64,000 nucleotides of DNA from Podospora pseudoanserina. Its lineage: Eukaryota > Ascomycota > Sordariomycetes > Sordariales > Podosporaceae. How positions within the stretch are numbered: the first letter of the stretch is position 1; the number at the start of each line of letters is the position of its first letter. Below, piece by piece: positions 1 to 8,133 of this stretch. The position numbers and the translations under genes are program-made. Location of the stretch: the NCBI RefSeq assembly GCF_035222485.1, contig NC_085922.1:1441001-1505000 (forward strand). Reading direction: 5' to 3'. A model generated the notes under the pieces. That model was given only the letters and a program-made list of their open reading frames with translations. It did not search any database and was not told where the DNA came from.

Positions 1-173
1 CAGCGGGTTTGATCAGGCCGCACAAGGTGCAGGGGGTGGACGGTTCGTTTGTGGGGAGGCAGGTGGGTTGGAGTCCGGGAGGGGAATGGTGTGTGGTGGT
101 GGGGAATAAGAATAGGGCTTTGATTTACCAGCGGGGGGCTAGGGAGAAGGGGGTTGCGACGCCTGTTACCTAG
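1..173 (+). CDS. C-terminal end of a WD40-repeat protein (EED/ESC-like?), 5' partial
   Basis: An open frame enters from the left edge and ends at TAG 171-173. It gives about 56 residues that read like real protein, including FVGRQVGWSPGGEWCVV followed by GNKNRALIYQRG. A segment of the form 'R-Q-V-G-W-S-x-G-G-E-W-x-V-V-x-G-x-x-x-x-x-x-I-Y-Q-R' fits the last blade of a WD40 propeller, where the penultimate strands precede a W/Y-x-R ending. The Polycomb subunit EED ends in a comparable way (I-R-Q-x-x-F-S ... I-W-R-W-D-R), so an EED-like protein is one possibility. That is inference from a short fragment, and other WD40 proteins cannot be excluded. The rest of the gene lies outside the window. 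It converges on the Rrn11 gene. Confidence 0.45.
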   Translation, partial: AGLIRPHKVQGVDGSFVGRQVGWSPGGEWCVVVGNKNRALIYQRGAREKGVATPVT

Positions 174-450
174 TTGTATTGATGGGTGGTTTTTTAAAGT
201 GGATTGGTTATTTTTGTCTGCTTCGATCTAGACTATCCTGCTGGTAGAGGTTCAAGCATGGGGTTGTGGCGGGTGGACTGAGATGGATGTTGGGTTATGA
301 ATAATCATGGATTGGGAGAGTTGGACGATGGATGTACATTTATGTATTCCACTCTGACTAGATGTTTACACTAGCCAGCTTTTTCTAGGGCCATGGCTGA
401 GACACCGACACATGTTGCTACCTGTACTCGTAATGAACAAATCCAGAGAA

Positions 451-2094
451 TCACGCCGGCATAGAAGAAAAGAATTGCAGTTGCGGCCCTTCCTCATCGC
501 TTTCCTCATCTTCTTCATCGTTATCCTCGTCTTCCTCTTCTTCATCCTCCTCCTCCTCCTCCTCCTCCTCCTCCTCCTCCTCATCATCATCATCCTCGTC
601 ATCATTTCCCAACATCTTCAACAACTCCTCATCATCCTTCTTCAGCACCCCCTTGCCCATATCCCTCACCCCCGCGAGCAGCTTTCTCGCCTTTTGTCTT
701 TCCTTATCCCTGACCTCATACCCCGCCCTCTTCTCCTCACCAAACGGCACGCACAAATCAGCAATATACAACCCCACCATCGCCCTCAACCTAGCAAATT
801 CCCCATCCCTCGAAAACGGCGTCGTCTCCAGCAGCGCATCCATCCTTTCAGCTACACCCCTCATCTGCCTGAGCACCTCCCTCCTCAGCTCATCCTTCTC
901 CTCCCTAACCCGCGCCACTTTTCTCTTTTCCCTTGGGGGAGTAAGAGGTGCTTTGTGCTCCTCCTCCCCGTCAACATCCATCTCGTCGTCCGGTTCCTCC
1001 TCTATAATATCCATCTCATCCTCTACATCATAAAACTCCCCCCTCCCATCCCGTTCCTCAATCCTCTCCATCCCCCTCCGATGCAAAGCGTACACCCCCT
1101 CCATTTCCGCCGAAAACAACGCAATGTTAAACTCAAGCAGCGGACGCCCCGTAGAGTTGGGGTGCTGCTTGCTGAACGGGTGGTTCTGGATAAGATGCTG
1201 ATAAAACGCCTTGAGGTTCGCCAGGTTGGCTTGTTGACGGGCGAATAACCTATCTTTCTGTCTCGATTCCCTCTCTGCGTTATCGTCGTCTTCATTTTCT
1301 GCCTGCCGCTCTAGTTCGATTTGGAAAGCGCCTTTGAGTTCCCCTTCGGTGGTGGTGGTGGTGGTAGTTTCCCCTTCACGCAGTATAATCTCCGCCCCCA
1401 ACTCCCACAACCTCTCATACCTAAGATCAACCCTCTTACCATTCACCTTTGCCCTCGCAAGCAGCCCAAACGATCTTTTCGCCAGCGGGATATCACCCTC
1501 TTTGAGCGCCCTCTTCACCGTGTTGATTAACACCCCTACTTTGCTGGTATGCGCTGCTGCCTTTCTGTCCTTTTCAAGTTCCTTTTTCTTGCTCCGACGC
1601 TTTCCTGAGGTGTTTGAGGATGAGGCGGAAGAGAAATCTGTCTCCTCCCCTGCGGTGGTCCTGGCGCCGATGGGCCCGTCGTCGTCAGTAGTGAAGTCGG
1701 GGAGTTCATCGCCACCTTCGTCGCCGGATTTATCGGTTAGGTTGTTGTGAGAGGGGTCGTAGGATTGGGAGGTGTACTGGTAGCGCTTGCGGGCAGGGCG
1801 GGGGGGTCGGTGAGGGAAGCCTGGGTAGAGGTCTGAGAGGAGGGGGGAGTCGTGGGGGAGGCCGGCGAGGGTGAATTGTTTGAGGGTGGAGGGGGTGTGG
1901 GAGCGGGGGTTGATTACTTGGTCGGCGGAGGATTTGGCGGGGGAAGGTTGAGTGCGTTTGCGCTTGCGTGAGGACATTTTGGTGGTTGTGTTCGAGGAGT
2001 GGTGATGGATGTTATGTGAGTGGTGAGTGGAAAGGTGAGATGGCGTCGTGAGTTGAGCAACTGGTTGTGAGAAGGTCGCGCTTGGTGATGACAA
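451..2094 (-). CDS. rrn11: RNA polymerase I transcription initiation factor Rrn11-like
   Basis: A single-exon frame encodes 547 residues. The middle part (about residues 185-330) has the pattern of the fungal Rrn11 family: a helical block containing VKRALKEGDIPLAKRSFGLL, then RYERLWELGAEI, then an aromatic-rich FYQHLIQNHPF segment. In yeast Rrn11 is a TPR-like subunit of core factor, which with Rrn6 and Rrn7 recruits Pol I to the rDNA promoter in the nucleolus. The N terminus is basic and Ser/Thr-rich, with an RKRKR cluster that looks like a nuclear signal. The C terminus carries a run of Asp/Glu encoded by a (CTC)n tract on the plus strand. An internal Met at residue 40 (position 1977), directly before SSRKRKR, is an equally good start because residues 1-39 are low-complexity. 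Family assignment is by motif recall. Confidence 0.75.
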   Translation of the reverse strand: MSSPSATFSQPVAQLTTPSHLSTHHSHNIHHHSSNTTTKMSSRKRKRTQPSPAKSSADQVINPRSHTPSTLKQFTLAGLPHDSPLLSDLYPGFPHRPPRPARKRYQYTSQSYDPSHNNLTDKSGDEGGDELPDFTTDDDGPIGARTTAGEETDFSSASSSNTSGKRRSKKKELEKDRKAAAHTSKVGVLINTVKRALKEGDIPLAKRSFGLLARAKVNGKRVDLRYERLWELGAEIILREGETTTTTTTEGELKGAFQIELERQAENEDDDNAERESRQKDRLFARQQANLANLKAFYQHLIQNHPFSKQHPNSTGRPLLEFNIALFSAEMEGVYALHRRGMERIEERDGRGEFYDVEDEMDIIEEEPDDEMDVDGEEEHKAPLTPPREKRKVARVREEKDELRREVLRQMRGVAERMDALLETTPFSRDGEFARLRAMVGLYIADLCVPFGEEKRAGYEVRDKERQKARKLLAGVRDMGKGVLKKDDEELLKMLGNDDEDDDDEEEEEEEEEEEEDEEEEDEDNDEEDEESDEEGPQLQFFSSMPA

Positions 2095-2530
2095 ATTTGA
2101 AAAGAGTCGAGATAGATCCCTCCAAAACGTAATTTCAGATTTGACGAGCGCGAGATCTGTTCTGAAAAAGGCGGGCTAGTTGTCGTTGATGGAGTTTGAT
2201 AATTGATGTGGAAGTTCAAAGATGAAAGTCCAAGATTTTTTAGGTTGATAAGCTTGGGCCTTTGCGCTTGTCTAAGCTTCGGTGGCTTCGATATAGGTAA
2301 CAGCAATGCACAACAACAGGCGCATCGCCTAGAACTCAAAAGTTATATATTCAAGCAGTCAAAATCATACAGGAGATGTCGACGCCGTCATTCTACACGC
2401 CACTCAACGTGCCCAGCTACCACATCCTTCCCGCCGGCATAAGTAACGGGGGACATGCATCTGTAATTAATCATGTACAGAGTCTTTGATGCTACACTCT
2501 TCTTCTTTTGTCTACCGCCCTCTACTCTAT
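2095..2530. other. intergenic, tandem genes on the minus strand
   Basis: This holds the 3' flank of NDUFA5 and the upstream region of Rrn11. I see no ORF or RNA gene here. Confidence 0.6.
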
Positions 2531-3371
2531 TTAAGCAGTTCTCTCAAAAGCAACCCATTGGCCCTCGGCCGCAGGCTCCTCAAGGGGCTCCCAACTGTTC
2601 TCGTTGTTAGCGACGTGCTGTATTTCTCTCCCAATCCAGCAAACTTACACCTTGGACTCAATCATGGTATCCGTCAGCTTGAGCTCGCCCTCAGCGACCT
2701 GAATGACCTCCTCAATCAAGCCAGCACCAATCTTGTTCTCCAGCTCAGCAATCCTGCCAAAACATTAGCACGATCCTCTCCTACCACCCCACCAAGAAAA
2801 CCTACTGCTCAGCAGTCAACTGCGGCTCAGGCTCCCACTCAACCTCCTTCTGCTCCAGCGCCTCAGCCCTCTCAAACTGAGTCTTGACATGCCACTCCAT
2901 CTCCTCCTGCGTCCTGCTGCCCTCCAACTCCGGCCCGTCATTCACCTCCCCATCCCACTGCTGATACCGCATATCAACCTCGCTCGGCAACTGTCTCACA
3001 ACAAACACCTGACCATCCCTCTCCACCTTCGCGGCCCCGAGCATCTCATTCGTAGCCGTGTTGGTCGTCCTGAACTTCTCGGGCTCCTGCTTGAGGATCT
3101 CCTTCGCCTTGGCCACCCACTCCTTGTACCCGGGGGGGACAACCGACTCGACGTGTGCAAGACGCTGCTTGGTCACAGCCTCGACGGACTGCCTGTAAAC
3201 GGAGTGCTCGGGCACGGCCTTGAGCTTCTCAAGGGTGGCGTTGTAGAGGTAGAGGAGCATGGAGCGCGGGGCGTTGTGTGTCGGGAGGCCAGTGATACCG
3301 GTGGGCTGGCCGGGCTCGAGATACCGCGCCGTCGGGCGGACGGACGCGAGGAGGCGGAAAGTCGCGCGCAT
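2531..3371 (-). CDS. NDUFA5: NADH:ubiquinone oxidoreductase subunit NDUFA5 (29.9 kDa type), mitochondrial
   Basis: The gene has three exons (3371-2806, 2753-2649, 2594-2531) and gives 244 residues. The first intron starts GTAGGT and ends TTGGCAG. The second starts GTAAGT, has a GCTAAC branch site and ends ACAG. The joined frame closes with VWEPLEEPAAEGQWVAFERT, the typical C-terminal signature of fungal NDUFA5. The N terminus (MRATFRLLASVRPTARYL) is an arginine-rich, acid-free presequence. The conserved body includes TGITGLPTHNAPRSMLLYLY and YRQSVEAVTKQRL. NDUFA5 is an accessory subunit of the peripheral (Q-module) arm of complex I on the matrix side. The gene is divergent from a metallophosphoesterase across a promoter rich in CCAAT motifs. 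No missing residues or breaks are seen. Confidence 0.93.
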
Positions 3372-3848
3372 TGTTGCGGGTGGTTTGTGTGTTGGCGACT
3401 TTGAGGAGGGGGTGGAAATGTAGCCGCAACAACGGGAATTGGATAGCTCTCTCTCTCTCTCGACGTCAGCAGCCTTTCCCTGCTAGCTAAAACCCAATTG
3501 CCAATTGCCATTGCTTGCTTGCCAATTGGCGGCTGGATGTGGGGCACGTTGGGCCTTGGCCGTCACGTGATACCCTTGACTTACACCTCCCTTTCTGGCA
3601 AGATCGTCATTATTTTTGGATGGGGATAAAGAGCGAACTGTGAAAACAAGCTGATCCTCAAAACATCATGTCTCCGTTCCCATGATTTTTAACATTGACC
3701 AGGCCTCAGAGTTGTGATGTAACCTCTACCGTTTACCTCCAACCGTTGACATAAAGCGGGGCCGACCGATCAACCTCACTCTTCACCTTCTCACCTCACC
3801 ACACGCTCTCTCTCCCATCCCTTTAGGTCTGTCTCTTCTAGGACCAAC
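3372..3848. promoter_or_regulatory. bidirectional promoter, NDUFA5 / metallophosphoesterase, with CCAAT cluster
   Basis: This is 477 bp between divergent start codons. CCAAT pentamers on the plus strand lie at 3494-3498, 3501-3505 and 3522-3526, and the last is part of a CCAATTGG palindrome. CCAAT is the binding site of the HAP/CBC (NF-Y) complex, a known activator of respiratory genes in fungi. A CT-rich tract precedes the ATG at 3849, as is common in fungal leaders. Binding here is inferred, not shown. Confidence 0.5.
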
Positions 3849-5033
3849 ATGGTAAAGATGACCAACCTACTGTCAACCCTCCACCTCAACCTCCTCACCC
3901 TCCTCTCCAACCTCTTCTCCCACCTGACCTCCCTCTTCTTCTCCCTCCTCTCCCTCACTCACGCCCTCCTTATCGTTTTGGGCTTCACCCGTCCTAATCA
4001 ATGGGAGCCCCCCACATTCCTCGACTCCCTCCTCTATTCCCCCCTCTTACACCTCACCACCAACCTCTACCAAATCCTCCTCTTCCTCCGCGGCCACCCC
4101 TTCCATCCACCCCCTCACCACTCCCGCATACGAGTAGTCTGTCTCTCCGACACCCACTCCCTCCGCCCCCCCTCCATCCCCAGAGGCGACCTCCTCATCC
4201 ACGCAGGGGACCTTTCTGCAACCGGAACATTCGACGACCTCCAAGACCAAATAAGCTGGCTTTCTTCCCTTCCGTTCAGACACAAGGTTGTTGTCGGCGG
4301 TAATCACGATTGTTTCCTAGACAGGGCAAGCTCCATCCATCGGACCAGAGGGCAAAAGGAAAAGAGGAAACTGGATTGGAAAGGCGTGGTGTGGTTGCAG
4401 GATGAGTTGACAACCCTAGAATTTGAGGACAGGGAGGTGGCGGGAAAGAGGAAATTGAACATCTTTGGGAGCGGTTGGGTCAGGAGGTGCGGGGGTGATG
4501 ATTTTGCGTTTCAATATGATGACGAGAGGCCGCCTTGGGAAGGAAGAATCCCGGTTGAGACGGATGTTTTGGTTACGCATTGTCCTCCGGTTTGCTTACC
4601 CCCTTTTTTGTCCTCACAGATGTGGGAGATGCTAACGAGAGAACAGAAAGGCCACCGCGACTTGCTGCTTGGTTGTCCTTCGTTGCTGGCCGAGCTGTGG
4701 AAGGTGAAACCGAAGCTTCACGTGTTTGGGCATGTTCATCATGGGGCGGGGGTGGAGAGTGTGTTCTATGATGAGTGCCAGGCGGCGTATGAGGGTCTTG
4801 TTTTGCGGACGGCCGCGGTGGAAATGAGTATGCTGAAGAGATGGTTCGATTTTCAGGGGCTGAAATATGCGTTGAGTGTGTTGAGGTATGGGCTGCAGAG
4901 TGTGCTGTGGAAGTGGATCATGGCTGGGCCGGGGAGTAATAATGGGGGAGTGTTGGTTAATGCTGGGGTGATGAAGGGGAATACGGGCAGATTGAGGAAA
5001 GGAAGGGGGACGGTGAAGGTGGTTGATTTGTGA
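3849..5033 (+). CDS. calcineurin-like metallophosphoesterase, N-terminal hydrophobic anchor
   Basis: The whole metal-binding set of the calcineurin-like phosphoesterase fold is visible: SDTH (D101, H103), AGD (D121), GGNHD (N152, H153), THCPP and GHVHHG. The protein is probably membrane-tethered, because residues 5-46 are strongly hydrophobic. The order and spacing match the fungal/animal MPPED-type (UPF0046-like) subgroup, whose substrates are poorly known. An intron is inferred at 4590-4646 (57 nt: GTTTGC donor, GCTAAC branch site, ACAG acceptor). Removing it restores the family motif THCPP-KGH and gives 375 residues. It is a multiple of three without a stop, so an unspliced transcript would still be open (394 residues). 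The GTTTGC donor is weak, so the intron is likely rather than certain. Confidence 0.85.
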   Translation: MVKMTNLLSTLHLNLLTLLSNLFSHLTSLFFSLLSLTHALLIVLGFTRPNQWEPPTFLDSLLYSPLLHLTTNLYQILLFLRGHPFHPPPHHSRIRVVCLSDTHSLRPPSIPRGDLLIHAGDLSATGTFDDLQDQISWLSSLPFRHKVVVGGNHDCFLDRASSIHRTRGQKEKRKLDWKGVVWLQDELTTLEFEDREVAGKRKLNIFGSGWVRRCGGDDFAFQYDDERPPWEGRIPVETDVLVTHCPPVCLPPFLSSQMWEMLTREQKGHRDLLLGCPSLLAELWKVKPKLHVFGHVHHGAGVESVFYDECQAAYEGLVLRTAAVEMSMLKRWFDFQGLKYALSVLRYGLQSVLWKWIMAGPGSNNGGVLVNAGVMKGNTGRLRKGRGTVKVVDL

Positions 5034-5351
5034 TTGGTGGTGGAAAATAGAAGTGGTGATTGGATTTTAGGACGGTGTTTCGGGAATGGATTCATTGTTG
5101 AGGTTTTTTTTTTCTTGGTCATTGCGAAGTGAGATAAATAAATGAATAGAGTGTAATATCATTGTTGTGTTTTCGGCTGTTTGCGGATTCTCTTGTGATG
5201 TTGGTTGTCAGGTGGTGGTGGATAAAAGTCGGGAAAATACAAGTTGGTGACGACTTTGTTCGAAGAGGCTAGGTCGTGGTGGTCGGAGAGTGGAAGAAAA
5301 CATGGAATTACCAGCTGTTACGGGACAGGTTGTTTCCTCGAGTTGCTCTCA

Positions 5352-5372
5352 AGAGAGAGAGAGAGAGAGAGA
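5352..5372. repeat. (AG)n microsatellite
   Basis: About ten uninterrupted AG units lie downstream of the metallophosphoesterase gene. Confidence 0.95.
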
Positions 5373-5668
5373 CACGCAGCAGAGAAGTTGGTAGCAGGCC
5401 ACCACACGAAATATCATGAAAGCATCGGTGTCAGTCATTCATTCAGAATAGCTTCAGTTGTGGAAACAACCGGGTTATCTTGACTATGTCTATGGCCAAG
5501 TACCCGACCACAGTCAAGATGTATTGACAGATCATCATCAAGGCTACAGACGAGCACGTGGACTTGGAGGGGGGCTTCAAGCCCCGGAGCGATAGCCCAA
5601 AAGGCCCTGCCGTTCGGTATAACGCCAGCCGCCGGTCACAACATCAACCAATGGGTCCATCAAGGAGT

Positions 5669-5761
5669 TCCAGCGTGGTGTAACGGTTAGCACGAGCGCA
5701 GGCTCTCCCATTCACAACGTTTGACTAAGTCTAGGTCGTGAGTTCAAACCCTTGTGCTGGT
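5669..5761 (+). pseudogene. tRNA-like relic 1 (tRNA pseudogene or tRNA-derived SINE head)
   Basis: The D-arm block GTGTAACGGTTAGCAC is intact and typical of Glu/Gln-type tRNAs. A B-box-like GAGTTCAAACC lies at the right distance, and the ends TCCAGCG/TGCTGGT pair at most positions. However, the T-stem does not pair and no anticodon loop with U33 can be drawn, so this is not a working tRNA. A Pol III promoter could still be present. Confidence 0.4.
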
Positions 5762-5767
5762 ATTGAA

Positions 5768-5867
5768 ACGGCCGAGTGGATGCGCTTTGTCCTGTTCCCA
5801 TATTATTGGGAATATATTAATGACAACTGTCATAAAGACGTGGTTCTACGTTCGAGTCGTACGCGCT
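5768..5867 (+). pseudogene. tRNA-like relic 2 (class II tRNA remnant)
   Basis: It contains an A-box-like CGGCCGAGTGGATG, as in Ser/Leu tRNAs, and a B-box TACGTTCGAGTCGTA that folds as a four-pair T-stem with a seven-base loop. No matching acceptor stem is found. It lies directly behind relic 1. Together they could be two degenerate tRNAs or parts of a short interspersed element. Confidence 0.3.
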
Positions 5868-6258
5868 CCCTTAAGTTTTTGGCTGTTTCTGTACACCGAA
5901 CCTGATTGTAGTTATCCCGACTTTGATGTCCCGTCCGGCCTTGAAGGTGGTGATGGGGATGTGTTCAGATGTTTTGGTATTGCAAAGTACTTATTTTTGG
6001 CCAGCTGTCAGAGACCGTGTCTGTAAATTTATACTCAGCCAGCCTGGTCTTCACAGGGAGATACGAGCTCCTCTTTGTCATCAAGCTCAAACTGTTGATC
6101 ACTCATTATAGTCACAGACCTGGTATTTGAGCGACAACAAAGTCACGTCTTCCCATTTAAATCATAACTCGCACGCTCTTCTCCCCATTCATCTTGATAT
6201 ATCACTTTGCTCACCTCCTCCCCTTCCGCCCTTCCGACTATCAACACAGCCCAACAAA

Positions 6259-6309
6259 ATGAGAATCACCATCTACCCTGACTTCGAAGTCCTGAAACAG
6301 GCTGGTTAA
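6259..6309 (+). CDS. possible 16-codon small ORF with a gene-like leader
   Basis: A CT-rich tract (about 6190-6240) is followed by CAACAAAATG, which is what the leader of an expressed fungal gene looks like. The ORF reads MRITIYPDFEVLKQAG and stops at TAA 6307-6309. No downstream exon is convincing. It may be a micropeptide, the stub of a lost gene, or chance. Confidence 0.2.
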   Translation: MRITIYPDFEVLKQAG

Positions 6310-7219
6310 TTGTCTCAACGCTACTTGACGTTTTAAACAAAGTTATTGTCTCGTTTATCTTTCTCTTCATCCTCAACCGACCGACGGGATCACCTACCTA
6401 CCAGAGACAGCTAGGTAAATCACCTAGAATATCGAGCATATAGCAAAAGAAAACAAGCGGGTAGGGTAGGTAGATTCAACACTGCTAGGGGCTCGCCTGA
6501 TGAAATTGAAGCGAGTCTCTCACGACGACATGTAACCCCCTCGTACATGAAACAAGCTGCCATTCGCAGGCTCGTCTTGCAGCTCTCACAACAACAGCCC
6601 GTCGTCATCACAACACCCGTGCCGTAAACCTCTGAGAAAATTCCAATGCCGGTATCATAGTAATTTACCTACTAGCTGCCCAGATGATCCAGTCCACCAC
6701 CACCTAGGATTACTTTACCTTAGCCACACCTCAGCCAGGTTTCCCCCAGGGTAACACAACACAGCCGATAAACACCTCACCAACAATCCCTCTACAACAA
6801 AGTGACATGCACATGCACATCAACAAAGCCAACAGCACATCATTCCACCAACTTCAAAAATACCAAATCACCAATTCAAAAACTGTACCTAGTTATATAC
6901 ATATATATCCTGCGAGCAAGAAACAGGCAAGGGTATCTTTTCTCTTCAATAACAGCAAACACACAAACTTGCAAAAAAATCAAAACATGCAACAAAACAC
7001 TAGTGTAATCTTCCAATCTGGTTCAGTAATAATACAAAGCCGTCCAACAAACAACCCCCCTCACCATCCAGCAACAATCTACCTCCTTCACTCTAACCCA
7101 TCATCAACCACCCCCCTTTTCCTGCCCACTCACCTACCCTCCCTTCCCACAATCTCAACCTTATCCATCCCACCAACCACCCAAACAGAACCACCACTCG
7201 ACATCCCCAGCAACAAAAC

Positions 7220-7238
7220 AAAAAAAAAAAAAAAAAAA
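7220..7238. repeat. A-homopolymer
   Basis: A run of about 19 A residues lies in the A/C-rich 3' flank of the KH gene. Confidence 0.9.
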
Positions 7239-7490
7239 GCACCAAATCACCAAGAACACCACAAAAACAAACGCAAAAACAAACGGGGTATTCACATCTT
7301 ATTCTTCTTCATCTCTTCTCTTCAAATTCTGCCTTCCTTCCCCACCCCTTTCCCCTTACACCGCAACTTCCTCCCAACACTCTATCTCCCCAACCCTTCC
7401 ATCCCATCCCATCCTCAATCTACGTGGTATCAAATCATCTCCTAGTCCCTTCCATCCTATCCCACCTAGTCCACCCATCGCCCATCACCC

Positions 7491-7491
<1 letters not shown>

Positions 7492-7567
<76 letters not shown>
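7492..7567. repeat. (AC)38 microsatellite
   Basis: Seventy-six bases of perfect AC dinucleotide lie about 570 bp beyond the stop codon of the KH-domain gene. It is the longest simple repeat in the window. Confidence 0.97.
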
Positions 7568-7571
<4 letters not shown>

Positions 7572-8133
7572 CGGGTATAAAGCTGCTTTTTCAGGTATCA
7601 AGTAAAAGAAAACTCGAAAAAGACGCATCGACGACATCAAAAATGAGAAATGAAAAAGAGAAAAAAACAAAACCGTTTGCCATCCTTCATACTCCGAAAT
7701 GAAATGTGAAAATCAGAAAAAAAAAAACCGAAAAACAAACATCATGATGCGTCAAAAAACCAAAAAAATTGTTGTCCTTGCTCTTGTCTTCATCTCAATC
7801 TCCTCCCGCGTTATACTCCCATGGTAGGGATCAGAACAGATATTGTCCCCCATAAGCCATGATAAAAGGCCCGGAAGGAAAAAAGAAAAAAAAAGTACAA
7901 AACAAAGACAGAAGTGAGAAATAACAAAAACCAAGATTCCCAACGCGCGGTCCAACTGAGATTCGAAAAGCAAAAGCAACACAACTACCAGGGTATTTTA
8001 CTTTACGCCATTGGGTATATCCAGCCATAAGGGGTATTGGGTATTTCTTTTCCTCGCCGCAACACGTCAGAGAAAAAAGCAAACAATGCGTGTCTAAAAT
8101 CTGGCGAAATCACAACCATCGAGACGTTAAACG

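Larger units (their letters stand above)
5034..8133. other. 3.1-kb protein-free interval
   Basis: This separates the 3' ends of the convergent metallophosphoesterase and KH genes. It holds an (AG)n run, two tRNA-like relics, one short ORF with a good leader, an A-tract and a long (AC)n microsatellite, listed separately. A 9-bp inverted repeat (ATCTTGACT at 5477-5485 with its complement at 5512-5520) is also present. No other coding potential is convincing. Confidence 0.6.

Noticed and set aside
412-1248. 278-codon plus-strand ORF with poly-Leu
   Set aside because: Antisense of the GAG repeat and conserved part of Rrn11.
7492-7567. CRISPR-like or telomere-like array
   Set aside because: It is a simple dinucleotide repeat with no spacers; no CRISPR array or telomere repeat exists in the window.
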